This document shows, piece after piece, positions 1-9,879 of a stretch of 64,000 bases of DNA. The stretch comes from Henckelia pumila. Its lineage: Eukaryota > Streptophyta > Magnoliopsida > Lamiales > Gesneriaceae. The stretch is taken from the NCBI RefSeq assembly GCF_033568475.1, contig NC_133123.1, forward strand, positions 23,112,622-23,176,621. The letters run 5' to 3'. The translations under genes and the position numbers were made by a program. The notes beneath the pieces are model-generated. The model made no database searches. It saw only the letters and a list, made by a program, of their open reading frames with translations, and had not been told where the DNA came from. Each line of letters starts with the position of its first letter. Positions within the stretch are counted from its first letter, which is position 1.

Positions 1-2333
1 GGAAACATTTTTCATAACATAAATGCTGAATCATAAATCTTAAACATAACATAACTTTTTTCATCATACATAACATAATTGAGCATGTCATAAACATAAA
101 AACTGAGTATGGTCATATCCATGAATGTGACTAATAACTGTGCCGACTGATCAGTCTAAAGAACCATCGTACGTGGCGGTGGATAAATCCACCTCTATGC
201 TGGTAGTAAACTACCTCTGTGCCAGTGGTAAAACCACTTCTATGCCGGTAGTAGAACTACCTCTGTGTCAGTGGTAAAACCACTTCTATGCTGTCACATC
301 ACTTCAATTTCCATAAAAATATTTTTCATGCTCAATTCTTAATCATAAACACATCATAAAATATTTCATGTATGCATGCACTTAAAATATTTCCGTAATA
401 TATATTTAATTAATTTTAATAATAAATATACTTTTACTTAAAATAGACTTCATGCATAAAAATAATTAAATATATATTCCGGACTTAGTTTATTTTCATG
501 GGTTGGTCCAGACTGCTGATCACTCACTCTAAGCCCATTAAACTTAAATAAAATCCAATAATCATATTTTAGCCCAAATAACTTAATTAAACTTAACTTG
601 ACCTAAATAAAATATTTAAGCCCAATTACTTAACTTAAGCCCAATAAAACTATAGACTGGCCCAAAAATTCTCATGGACTCCCAAGCCCATAAAAATCAT
701 TGTGCTAACTTAAATAAATTATTTAAGGCTCAAATAAAATTATTTGGAGGTCTAAATAATTTTATTTCTAATTAATTGGCCCAAAAACCAATTAAAACAT
801 TAAACATTTAAAAATTAAAATACTCAAGCCCGGCCCACCTAACCCGGACCCGGACCGACTTAACCCGACCCATGACTACTTGACCCGACCCAGCACTCAA
901 CCCTGACCCATAACCCGACCCAGCAACCCCCCAAACCCCAAACCCGATCACCCCACTCCTTCTCTTCTCGGCTGGGCGAGCAGCAGTTACTTCCGGCGAT
1001 TGGCCGGCCAACTCCGGCCACCACTGGCCGAAGTATTACCACACACATCTAACCTACTCCTAGGCAGTTCAAACAAGACAAGAATCAGCCCAAACGGTGG
1101 TCCGAGGAAGGAGAACGAAGCCTTGCAATAGGCTGTCCCCCAGCTCGCGCCCAGCCCTGAGCGGCTGCCGTAAATTCGATCGTTCTCCCTACTCCGGCCA
1201 TATTTTTCCGTGAAACCACTTCTCAATCCTAGCCAACATCTAGGGGGTTCAAACCCTTTAGACCTCACCCCAAACCATGTACTGAGGAGGGAGAACGAAG
1301 CCTTCTCCCTCAGAACCCAAATCTGCGCGATCTGGTGCACTAGAGGAGAAGTGCTTCGTTTCAGACCATCCATGGACAAAACCAACAGGACCACTCAACC
1401 ACAAGGACCCTAAGACATGCCCTCAGATGTGGATTAGCCGCCTGGACCTTTACCATGCATAAAAAACGTGATCATACTCATGAAAGATCAAGTAAAACGT
1501 GAGAAAAAGGAAAGAAAAATACCATCTGCATATAAGTCTGAACAACAAACATATATACCACAAACTTTCTGCTATAAAAACCAAAATAATAGCTTATATG
1601 GTGTTGAGAAAAGAATTAAACATGCCTTTCGTAATTTTCCTTGAATAACACGCGATTGCGGGAGCACCGGGACGAAGAACGAGCGACCAAACTTCTAAAT
1701 TTCTTGAAGGAACGTCTATGGGATCTTGGGGGTTTTTGGATCGTGAGAATGGGGGAGGGAGATGGCTGATGGGGTTTGGAATAGATTAGGGAGTGTTTTA
1801 GGTTTAAATTTTGGGTAGATAATATATTAATAGTAGATATTACTCAAAATAAAGATATTATACCTTAAGCAAAATCTTTAAAACTCTTAAAAATAATAAT
1901 AATCTGATACTAAAAACCATTATCCCGAAATTAAGACTTGAGGGATTTTTAAATATTAATAAAAGTCAATAAAATGACTTATTTTGGCCAAAAATCAATT
2001 ATTAAATAAATATATAACTAAATACTAAAATTTTCTTGACAAAATACATTAAAATAATATTTTAAGCCTCATAAAACTCATAAAATATTTTTGGCTAAAA
2101 AATATTGGTATCTCGTCCGTCCACAGTCCCGTCTACGCGATCAAAATAATAAATATTCTCAAAAATCCAAAAAAATATCATAACTGCGGGTTAAATGATA
2201 AAATAAATTTAAATCATGCATATAATTCACATAATAACACATAAATGTCATTTAACCCAAATATAAATTTTTAAATAATTATTTTCCCTAATTATGCATG
2301 CGAATTTACGTATTAAAATTTCCGGGTGTTACA
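1..2333 (-). mobile_element. Partial LTR of a Tekay-like Ty3/gypsy element, truncated by the window start
   Basis: Read on the minus strand, this stretch starts with TGTAACACCCGG at 2333, the same first 12 bases as the LTR at 2389. It keeps several landmarks of that LTR in the same order: the GTCCACGG/TCGCGTAGACGGGAC block near 2116-2145, a GC-rich middle around 830-1420, and the GACTGATCAGTC palindrome at 145-156 beside CGTACG. Elsewhere it is strongly diverged, so it is a different family or a much older copy. The last 500 or so bases of the LTR would lie beyond base 1. Whether it is a solo LTR or one end of a full element cannot be seen. The reading frames inside it are not genes. Confidence 0.8.
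178..284. repeat. Array of five short tandem hairpins inside the LTR
   Basis: Five perfect 5-bp stems follow each other with a period of 22-24 bp: GGTGG/CCACC (178-193), GGTAG/CTACC (202-215), AGTGG/CCACT (224-238), GGTAG/CTACC (247-261) and AGTGG/CCACT (270-284). Loops are 4-6 nt and A/T-rich. The stem sequence changes from unit to unit while the pairing is kept. The array sits beside the conserved GACTGATCAGTC palindrome, exactly where the LTR at 2389-5031 has its own hairpin array. Confidence 0.85.
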
Positions 2334-2388
2334 CATTGAGATACATTCATGTGGGATTATTATATATGTGTTCAACAAAGTTCGGTAC

Positions 2389-5031
2389 TGTAACACCCGG
2401 TATTTTTAATTACATAAATCCGCCTGCATAATTAGGATATTTAATTATTTAAATTTATGATTTATGGGTTAAATAATTATGTGAATTATTTATGCATGAT
2501 TTAATTTATTTTTTTAGCATTTAACCCATAATTAGTGGTTTTTATGATTTTTAGTATTTTTATTATTTAATCGCGTAGACGGGACCGTGGACGGACGAGA
2601 TGACGACTTTCTAGCCAAATTATTTTATGAGCCTTTTTGGAGCCTTAAAATATTATTTTGAGTTTTATTATCTCAAAATTTTAGGTATTTAATTTTATTT
2701 AATTTTAGGGGTCATTTTTATCCAAAATTAGTCAAAATATTGACTTTTTAGTATTTTTAAAATTCCCCTAAATTATTATTTCGAGATTTTATTTAGGTGA
2801 TCAGATTTTTAAATGTTTATTTAAGAGTTAAGTTGTATTTTAATTATTTTAAAACCTTTTTATTTAATTATTTAACCTATATTCTAATTAACCTAAAATT
2901 TAAACCTATTCTACCCAAACCCCTTAGCCGATCTTCCCACCCCCATCAGCCGCCACTCTCACAGAAAGTCTTCATCATCTTCGACCTAGCAACCTTCAAG
3001 ACTCCATAGCCATTTTTCGAAGGTTCCAAGCAAGCCAAGGCATCCCGTCGTCGCCCCGTCGTCCCGGAAACGTCCTACGCGTGTGCTAATCGTCTTCTAC
3101 GGTATTAAGGCATGATTTTCTTCACTTTTCAAACCTATATCAGTGTATGTATGTGTGTGGGTGTGTATCATCAGAATCGATATTTTTGACAACAAGCTTT
3201 TCGATTTTTCCTCCAAAATTGCTCTCGGTTTTGACATTGGTGTTTGCATGCTCACGTTTTCATGTCCATGGCTAGGTGGGCTGCTGGTCCACGGTTAGAG
3301 GGGTACCTTGGGGTCCCTAGGATCGAAGGGTGGGGTCGGACATGGACTGGAAGGGGCTAGGTTCGGCCTGGTTCAGACTGAACCATGTCTGCCCGATTTT
3401 CTGCACAGCTTAGGGCTTGGTGGAAGGCGGCGTCGGCTTCCTTGGCTAGGCAGCATGGGGTTCGGACCAGGGGGGGGTTCGAACCGGCAGGACCCTGGGG
3501 AGGTCCTGCCGGCGGGGCTCCGGCCACGGCGGCCGGAGCTGGGCTGCAGCAGGCCGGGAGGGCCTGCTGCTCGAGCGGCCGAGAAGGGGAAAGATAGGCT
3601 TGGTTCGGGTTCTAGGGTTTATGGTGGGTCCGGGTCGGGTCAAGTGGTCCGGGTCGGGTCTAAAATAATATGGGTTAAGTTAAGTGGGTCCGGGTCCGGG
3701 TTATTTTATTTGGGCTCGGGTATTTTTATTTTTAAGTCTTTAAGTTAATTAGGAATTAAATGGACTAATTAAACTCCCAAAAAATTTAATTAGTACCATT
3801 TAATTTATTTGGGTTCCATTAAATTATTTTGGGTTATTTTAGTTATTTTTGGGCTTTTAATAATTTTTATTTAAGTTTTTAAGTTGGCCAGAAATTTTTA
3901 TGGGCTTGGGAGCCCATGAAAGTTATTGGGCCTATTATTGGGCTTTTGGGCCCATTGGGCCAGGGACAGTGTTATTGGGCCTAATTTAGTCTTAATGGGC
4001 TTTGGTTGATTTATGGGCCAAGTCTTAAGTTAATGGGCTTGCATGTCTAGGGCCAGCAGCTGTATCAAACCATGAGAAATTTGCATGTGTCCTGAGTTTA
4101 TATTTAATTATTTTTATGCATGAAAAGTTATTTGAATATTTATATGATATTAGAAAATAAATTAAATATAAATGAAGGACACACAATTTATTTAAGTACA
4201 TGCATTCATGAAATCAATTTTTATGCTATGATTTAATGTCTATGGTTGAGCAAATAAAATATTTTAGGTGGAAATTGAAGTAGTGTGGCCATTTATGTAT
4301 GGGCAGTTTTCTGCCATTTATGTATGGGCAGTTTTCTGCCATTTATGTATGGGTGGTTCGCCACCAGCCTCGTACGATGGTTTCTTAGACTGATCAGTCG
4401 CACTATGGGTTACACTTACGGATAGGACCATTCGATGTTCAGAAAATAAATGCTCAACAACTTATGTATGTATGATATTATGTATGTTATGTATGTTTAA
4501 TTATGTAATTTATGTTAAGTAATTTTTAAGCATGCTCATTCATGTATATGTATGTATTAGTATTAAATTGATTTAAATTATTTTAAACCCTTGTTAGTAT
4601 GCATGTTGGGCCTCTAGGCTCACTACACTGATATGGTGCAGGTGAGTACGTAGAGGAACAGGTTACTCCTACCGGGGGTGAGGATGTATGAGCCGTGCTG
4701 CAGTAGCCCCGTGACCGTGACAGCTTCTGAGTCACCGTGCATGATGTTATGATACATTTTTAATATTTTTATGGGTTGAGATGTTTGAATATTTTATTAA
4801 GTATTTTTAGTGCATGCACACAATTTTTATTTATTTTATTTATGCAGTATATTTTAAATTATAGGGTTGACTCAGATATTTATTTAATTTAAAGAATGCA
4901 TTTTATTTTAAGCATTTTATTTAGTGCATATATGTATGGGCATATATGTACATATATTTTATTTAGTAGTATAAAAAAAAAAAAAAAAAAAATTCCGCAT
5001 ATTTATTTATTATAGAGTTAGGGTCGTTTCA
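2389..5031 (+). repeat. 5' LTR of the gypsy element (2643 bp)
   Basis: Starts TGTAACACCCGG and ends GGTCGTTTCA. It contains an AT-rich 5' part, a GC-rich block (3300-3660), a hairpin array (4302-4365), the 12-bp palindrome GACTGATCAGTC (4388-4399) and a run of 20 A (4973-4992). A reading frame of 146 codons at 3308-3748 is broken in the 3' LTR by a G8/G7 difference and is not a gene. Confidence 0.95.
4302..4365 (+). repeat. Three tandem 25-bp hairpin units in the LTR
   Basis: Three units with a period of 25 bp. Stems are GGCAG-TTTT-CTGCC (4302-4315), GGCAG-TTTT-CTGCC (4327-4340) and GGTGG-TTCG-CCACC (4352-4365), joined by the spacer ATTTATGTATG. The third unit changes both arms together, so pairing survives. 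The same array is in the 3' LTR at 11791-11854. Confidence 0.9.
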
Positions 5032-5033
5032 GT

Positions 5034-5045
5034 TGGTATCAGAGC
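5034..5045 (+). other. Primer binding site, initiator tRNA-Met type
   Basis: TGGTATCAGAGC begins two bases after the end of the 5' LTR. It is the standard plant sequence complementary to the 3' end of initiator tRNA-Met, which primes minus-strand DNA synthesis. Confidence 0.9.
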
Positions 5046-5216
5046 ACGGTCCTTGGAGGGGTCACTACTGCTATGCTAGCTCAGAAATCCACGCTACCGG
5101 TCTGTAAGTTTTAATGTTTATAGTATGATTTAATTTCTAGAATTTAAAGTTAGCCTTAATTTTAAACACTTAGTTATGCATGGCGATTTACGTAAATAAA
5201 TATGTGGTGGTGCAGA

Positions 5217-6281
5217 ATGCCTCCCAGACAAGTGAACCGACGTGGGAGACCTCCACATCCACCTCCACCTCCACCGCCACCTCAGCAGCACCCCATGACA
5301 GCACTGGAGCAGGCCAGTGCCACGATGATGGCGGGTATTACTGCCTTGCTGGAGCAGCAGGCAGCCCGTCCCAGACTCTCCCACGAGGAGGACGTCGCAG
5401 AGAGGTTCCAGAAGAAGGGGCCTAAGGAGTTCTTGGGGACCACCGATCCGTTGGTGGCTGAGGGATGGATTCGCTCTCTTGAGTCCATCTTCGACTATAT
5501 GGGGATCACAGACGCCGACAGGGTGAGCTGTGCTACGTATATGATGCGAGGCGATGCAGCCCTTTGGTGGGAGGGTGCAGTCAGAGGAGTCCATCTACCT
5601 ACACTGACGTGGGCTGAGTTCAGGCGTATCTTCTACGCCAAGTATTTCACTGAGGACGTGCGCAGCCGCATGATCCGTGAGTTCATGAGTCTCCGTCAGG
5701 GGGACAGGTCTGTGTTGGAGTATGTGAGCCAGTTTGAGAGGGGCTGTCGTTTTGTGCCCATGATTGCTGAGAGCCCGCATGAGAAGCTGCGTCAGTTTGT
5801 GGAGGGCCTGAAGGCTGAGATCAGGCACGACGTGCGTATGGCAGACGTCTTCACATATGAGTCTGCAGTCAGCAGGGCCTTGCGTTCCGAGGAGGGACGG
5901 AGGGAGATACAGAGAGAGCAGCAGGGTAAGAGGCAGTTTGTGCAGACAGGGTATCAGCGACCACCTTCGCAGCCACCTGCGAAGAAGCAGTCTACAGGGC
6001 CATCTAAGGGCCCGAATCAGCAGAGGCCTCAGGGGAAGCCACAGCAGCAGACTAGGGGCGGGGCCCCTACTCCAGGGAGATATCCAATGTGTCCGAAGTG
6101 CCAGAAGATGCATTCCGGGCAGTGTCTTTTGGGAGCAGGAGTTTGCTATCGCTGCAAGGAGCCAGGGCATCAGATTGCCAACTGCCCGCAGAGGCAGAAT
6201 GTCAGTGGGCGAGTTTACGTGATGCAGGCTGAGGAGGCAGATCCAGATACCTCCTTGATCACCGGTATATCTAACCCATAG
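5217..6281 (+). CDS. gag: Gag polyprotein of the gypsy element
   Basis: Nucleocapsid/capsid protein. The frame is open from 5202, but the ATG at 5217 (MPPRQVNRRG...) is the more likely start, giving 354 residues. A proline-rich head is followed by a retrotransposon Gag domain (about 5490-5800; the WWEGAV and FYAKYF segments are visible), a basic Gln/Pro-rich linker and two cysteine clusters. The last is a CCHC zinc knuckle, C-x2-C-x4-H-x4-C (CYRCKEPGHQIANC, coding 6144-6185). The frame ends at TAG 6279-6281, 14 bases past a good GT splice donor (6265). Pol continues in the same frame after an AG at 6458-6459. So this Gag is probably the unspliced product and Gag-Pol the spliced one. It would assemble virus-like particles in the cytoplasm. 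Confidence 0.9.
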   Translation: MPPRQVNRRGRPPHPPPPPPPPQQHPMTALEQASATMMAGITALLEQQAARPRLSHEEDVAERFQKKGPKEFLGTTDPLVAEGWIRSLESIFDYMGITDADRVSCATYMMRGDAALWWEGAVRGVHLPTLTWAEFRRIFYAKYFTEDVRSRMIREFMSLRQGDRSVLEYVSQFERGCRFVPMIAESPHEKLRQFVEGLKAEIRHDVRMADVFTYESAVSRALRSEEGRREIQREQQGKRQFVQTGYQRPPSQPPAKKQSTGPSKGPNQQRPQGKPQQQTRGGAPTPGRYPMCPKCQKMHSGQCLLGAGVCYRCKEPGHQIANCPQRQNVSGRVYVMQAEEADPDTSLITGISNP

Positions 6282-6459
6282 AACTTTTTCAATTCTTTGC
6301 TTATGTTTAATTGCGATCATATCTGAATGCCTGTTTCATGAGTTTAATTATCAGCATCCTAGAATAAGAATTTTGTTTCTTTGTGATTAGAATTAAGGAT
6401 TGTAGTGTTTTAACCTTGGGAGCGTAGTGGGATGAATTGTTGGGAATTTCTGCGTGCAG
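6265..6459 (+). other. Putative 195-nt intron at the gag-pol junction
   Basis: The donor G|GTATAT at 6264/6265 and the acceptor GCGTGCAG|GG at 6459/6460 bound an AT/T-rich stretch that contains the Gag stop codon (6279-6281). A branch-site-like TTTTAAC lies near 6408. Removing it joins gag to pol in frame (phase 1), giving the short junction ITG-RIL, which I recognise from memory as the usual continuous sequence before the protease in this kind of element. The spliced reading frame would be 1473 residues. This is inferred from sequence only. Confidence 0.7.
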
Positions 6460-9400
6460 GGAGAATTCTAGTTGGAGGCAACTCCACGTATGCGTTGCTA
6501 GATTCAGGAGCCACGCATTCGTTTATCTCCCGGGATTTTATCAGACGGATAGGCATTACACCAGAGGTTGTAGACAGTGGTTACGATGTTACCATGCCAT
6601 CCGGACAGATTATCACTACCACTAGTGTCATCAGGGATCTGGCATTGGAGCTGCAGGGACACTCCATTCGAGCAGATCTAGTGGTTCTTCCATTGACTGA
6701 GTTTGACTTGATTTTGGGTATGGACTGGCTATCAGTTAATGGAGCTTCGATTGATTTCCGACGTAGGACAGTATCAGTGAAGCCAGCAGAAGGTGAGATG
6801 TTTACTTTCTTTGCATCTCAGTCTAGCAGTATTCCTCAGATGATATCACTTGTTCGTGCGAGGAAACTGTTGCGCAGTGGATGTCAGGGTTTTCTGGCTA
6901 GTGTGGTCACTACCTCAGATGTTTCTAGCAGATCGTTATCAGATATAGAGGTGGTACGTGACTATCCAGATGTTTTTCCTGACGATGTTGCAGGAGTTCC
7001 ACCAGTGAGGGAGGTGGAGTTCAGTATTGAGTTGTTGCCGGATACTGTGCCTATCTCTAAGGCACCGTATCGACTTGCTCCTACAGAGATGAGAGAGTTG
7101 AAGGAGCAGATTCAGGAGCTGTTGGAGAAGGGCTTTGTTCGCCCTAGTTTTTCTCCATGGGGAGCTCCAGTGTTGTTTGTGAAGAAGAAGGACGGCAGCA
7201 TGAGATTGTGCATTGACTACCGAGAGCTCAACAGAGTCACAGTGAAGAATAAGTATCCACTACCGAGGATAGAGGATTTATTCGATCAGTTGCAGGGAGC
7301 TTCGGTATTCTCCAAGATCGATCTGCGATCTGGTTACCATCAGCTGAGAGTCAGAGATTCAGACGTGTCTAAGACTGCCTTTAGGACACGGTATGGACAC
7401 TATGAGTTTTTGGTGATGCCCTTTGGGTTGACCAATGCTCCAGCAGTTTTTATGGATCTCATGCATCGTGTCTTCCAGCCGTATCTAGATCAGTTTGTCA
7501 TTGTATTTATTGATGACATATTGATATACTCGAGGAGCATTGAGGAGCATACACAGCATTTGCATACAGCCTTGCAGACTTTGAGGGAGCATCGACTGTT
7601 TGCAAAGTTCAGTAAGTGTGAGTTTTGGTTGGAGCAGGTGGCGTTTTTAGGCCACATTATTTCTAGAGATGGGATTGCAGTGGATCAGTCCAAGGTGCAG
7701 GCAGTGAAGGATTGGGGGATTCCAAATAATGCTTCGGAGATTCGTAGCTTCTTGGGTTTAGCAGGATACTATAGGAAGTTCATCAAGGGTTTTTCCTCTA
7801 TTGCAGTACCCTTGACTTCCTTAACCAAGAAGAACGCGAAGTATAGTTGGAGTCCAGATTGTCAGAGGAGTTTTGATCAGCTGAAGGATGCACTTACTTC
7901 AGCACCTGTGTTAGCTATGACAGTGCCACATGAGGAGTTAGTGGTGTACACCGACGCGTCCAAGCTTGGTTTGGGCGCAGTACTTATGCAGAGTGGCAGA
8001 GTTATCGCATATGCGTCGCGACAGTTGAAGATTCATGAGCAGAACTATCCGACGCATGATTTGGAGCTTGCAGCAGTGGTATTTGCGTTGAAAATCTGGA
8101 GGCACTATCTTTACGGCGAGAAGTGCAAGATTTTCACCGACCACAAGAGCCTCAAGTACTTCTTCACCCAGAAGGAGTTGAACATGAGGCAGCGCAAATG
8201 GCTTGAGCTTGTTAAGGATTATGATTGTGACATTAGCTATCATCCGGGTAAGGCTAATGTAGTGGCAGATGCTTTGAGTCGGAAGTCGTCAGTGGTATCA
8301 TGTTTGACTGTGCAGTTACCACTACAGACCGAGATTCAGAGATTTGGTTTGGAGTGCTATCCGAGTGGCCATGCACCGAGCTTGTCAGTGTTGACGGTGC
8401 AGCCAGTTCTGCGAGATCGGATTAGAGAGGGACAGTCCACTGATGAGGAGCTACAGCGATGGAGACAGAGAGATGAGGCCAGAGGTAGTCTCTTGTATAC
8501 AGTGGAGGATGGCATCGTTCAGTACCGTGGGAGGATGTGGGTACCGAACGTTGATCAGTTGAGAGCCGAGATTCTAGCAGAGGCTCATGCATCTCCGTAC
8601 TCCATTCACCCCGGAAGTACGAAGATGTACCGAGACTTACAGTTATCATATTGGTGGCCCGGGATGAAGAGTGACATCGGGAGAGTGGTGTCAGAGTGCT
8701 TGACTTGTCAGCAAGTCAAAGCAGAGCATCAGCGTCCAGCAGGACTTCTTAGACCTCTCCCTATTCCGGAATGGAAGTGGGAGAATATTACGATGGACTT
8801 TGTGGTTGGCTTACCGAGGAGTACCAGAGGGTGTACAGCGATTTGGGTGATTGTGGATAGACTCACCAAGTCAGCTCATTTCTTGCCGGTAAGAACTACT
8901 TACACTTTGACACAGTATGCAGAGCTTTACGTCAGAGAGATTGTTAGACTGCATGGCATACCAGTGTCTATCGTGTCAGACAGGGATCCGAGGTTCACCT
9001 CAGCGTTTTGGAAGAGTCTGCACACAGCTTTGGGGACTAGACTTTTGTTCAGTACAGCATTTCATCCCCAGACAGATGGTCAGTCCGAGAGAGTGATCCA
9101 GGTTCTCGAGGATCTTTTGAGAGCTTGTGTCATCGATTTTCGAGGATCTTGGGAGACTAGACTGCCATTAGTGGAGTTTACCTATAACAACAGCTTTCAG
9201 TCGTCTATAGGTATGGCTCCTTATGCAGCACTTTATGGAAGGAGATGCAGATCTCCTGTGCATTGGGATGAGGTTGGTGAGAGGATTTTGTTGGGTCCAG
9301 AGATTGTGCAGCAGACAGCTGACATCGTGACGCAGATTCGAGATAGGATGAGGACTGCGCAGAGTCGGCAGAAGAGTTATGCAGATGCCAGACGACGCGA

Positions 9401-9833
9401 TTTGGAGTTCGCAGTCGGTGATCACGTATTTCTGAAGGTGTCACCTATGAAGGGAGTAGCGCGTTTTGGACGGAGTGGCAAGCTTAATCCGAGATATATA
9501 GGGTCATTCGAGATCTTGGAGCGAGTTGGCACGTTGGCCTATCGTTTAGCTCTACCTCCAGGGCTAGCGGCAGTGCACAACGTTTTCCATGTATCCATGC
9601 TTCGGAGATATGTCTCCAATCCGTCGCATGTGTTGGATTTCGAGCCCTTACAGTTGCCACCAGATCTTGTATACGAGGAGAGACCAGTGCGAATCTTGGC
9701 TAGAGAGGAGCGGAGGCTTAGGACGCGGGTCATACCGATGGTCAGAGTCCAGTGGCTGAATCACTCGGAGGAGGAAGCTACTTGGGAGACCGAGGAGGAT
9801 ATGAGGACTCGCTACCCGGAGATGTTCGGGTAA
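6432..9833 (+). CDS. pol: Pol polyprotein (protease, RT, RNase H, integrase, chromodomain)
   Basis: Replication and integration enzyme set. The open frame starts at ATG 6432, but its first ten codons look like intron sequence; real homology begins at 6462 (RILVGG), so it is likely expressed as Gag-Pol by splicing. Domains in order: aspartic protease with DSGATHSF (D24); reverse transcriptase with FIDD at residues 359-362; RNase H with catalytic-type Asp 508 (YTDAS) and 570 (FTDHK); integrase with an HHCC zinc finger (coding about 8585-8730) and a DDE core (MDF near 8800, SDRDPRF near 8980, TDGQSER near 9080); a GPY/F-like module reading GSF; and a C-terminal chromodomain-like segment ([14 protein letters not shown]), expected to guide integration to particular chromatin. 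There is no internal stop or frameshift over 1133 codons. It ends 46 bp before the 3' LTR. Confidence 0.95.
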   Translation: MNCWEFLRAGRILVGGNSTYALLDSGATHSFISRDFIRRIGITPEVVDSGYDVTMPSGQIITTTSVIRDLALELQGHSIRADLVVLPLTEFDLILGMDWLSVNGASIDFRRRTVSVKPAEGEMFTFFASQSSSIPQMISLVRARKLLRSGCQGFLASVVTTSDVSSRSLSDIEVVRDYPDVFPDDVAGVPPVREVEFSIELLPDTVPISKAPYRLAPTEMRELKEQIQELLEKGFVRPSFSPWGAPVLFVKKKDGSMRLCIDYRELNRVTVKNKYPLPRIEDLFDQLQGASVFSKIDLRSGYHQLRVRDSDVSKTAFRTRYGHYEFLVMPFGLTNAPAVFMDLMHRVFQPYLDQFVIVFIDDILIYSRSIEEHTQHLHTALQTLREHRLFAKFSKCEFWLEQVAFLGHIISRDGIAVDQSKVQAVKDWGIPNNASEIRSFLGLAGYYRKFIKGFSSIAVPLTSLTKKNAKYSWSPDCQRSFDQLKDALTSAPVLAMTVPHEELVVYTDASKLGLGAVLMQSGRVIAYASRQLKIHEQNYPTHDLELAAVVFALKIWRHYLYGEKCKIFTDHKSLKYFFTQKELNMRQRKWLELVKDYDCDISYHPGKANVVADALSRKSSVVSCLTVQLPLQTEIQRFGLECYPSGHAPSLSVLTVQPVLRDRIREGQSTDEELQRWRQRDEARGSLLYTVEDGIVQYRGRMWVPNVDQLRAEILAEAHASPYSIHPGSTKMYRDLQLSYWWPGMKSDIGRVVSECLTCQQVKAEHQRPAGLLRPLPIPEWKWENITMDFVVGLPRSTRGCTAIWVIVDRLTKSAHFLPVRTTYTLTQYAELYVREIVRLHGIPVSIVSDRDPRFTSAFWKSLHTALGTRLLFSTAFHPQTDGQSERVIQVLEDLLRACVIDFRGSWETRLPLVEFTYNNSFQSSIGMAPYAALYGRRCRSPVHWDEVGERILLGPEIVQQTADIVTQIRDRMRTAQSRQKSYADARRRDLEFAVGDHVFLKVSPMKGVARFGRSGKLNPRYIGSFEILERVGTLAYRLALPPGLAAVHNVFHVSMLRRYVSNPSHVLDFEPLQLPPDLVYEERPVRILAREERRLRTRVIPMVRVQWLNHSEEEATWETEEDMRTRYPEMFG

Positions 9834-9864
9834 GTACTTTAATTTCGAGGACGAAATTTAATTT

Positions 9865-9878
9865 AAGGGGGGGGAGAA
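9865..9878 (+). other. Polypurine tract
   Basis: AAGGGGGGGGAGAA lies one base before the TG of the 3' LTR. It is the expected primer site for plus-strand DNA synthesis. Confidence 0.85.
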
Positions 9879-9879
9879 T

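Noticed and set aside
987-1394. 135-codon minus-strand frame and other frames in 808-1413
   Set aside because: They lie in the GC-rich middle of an LTR, overlap each other on both strands and show no domain.
3308-3748. 146-codon frame in the 5' LTR (and its counterpart at 10799-11238)
   Set aside because: The two LTR copies differ by one G in a run, which changes the frame; long frames here reflect GC-rich composition.
5130-6320. Long minus-strand frames opposite gag
   Set aside because: They are antisense shadows of the gag gene; the sense strand has zinc-knuckle and Gag-domain homology.
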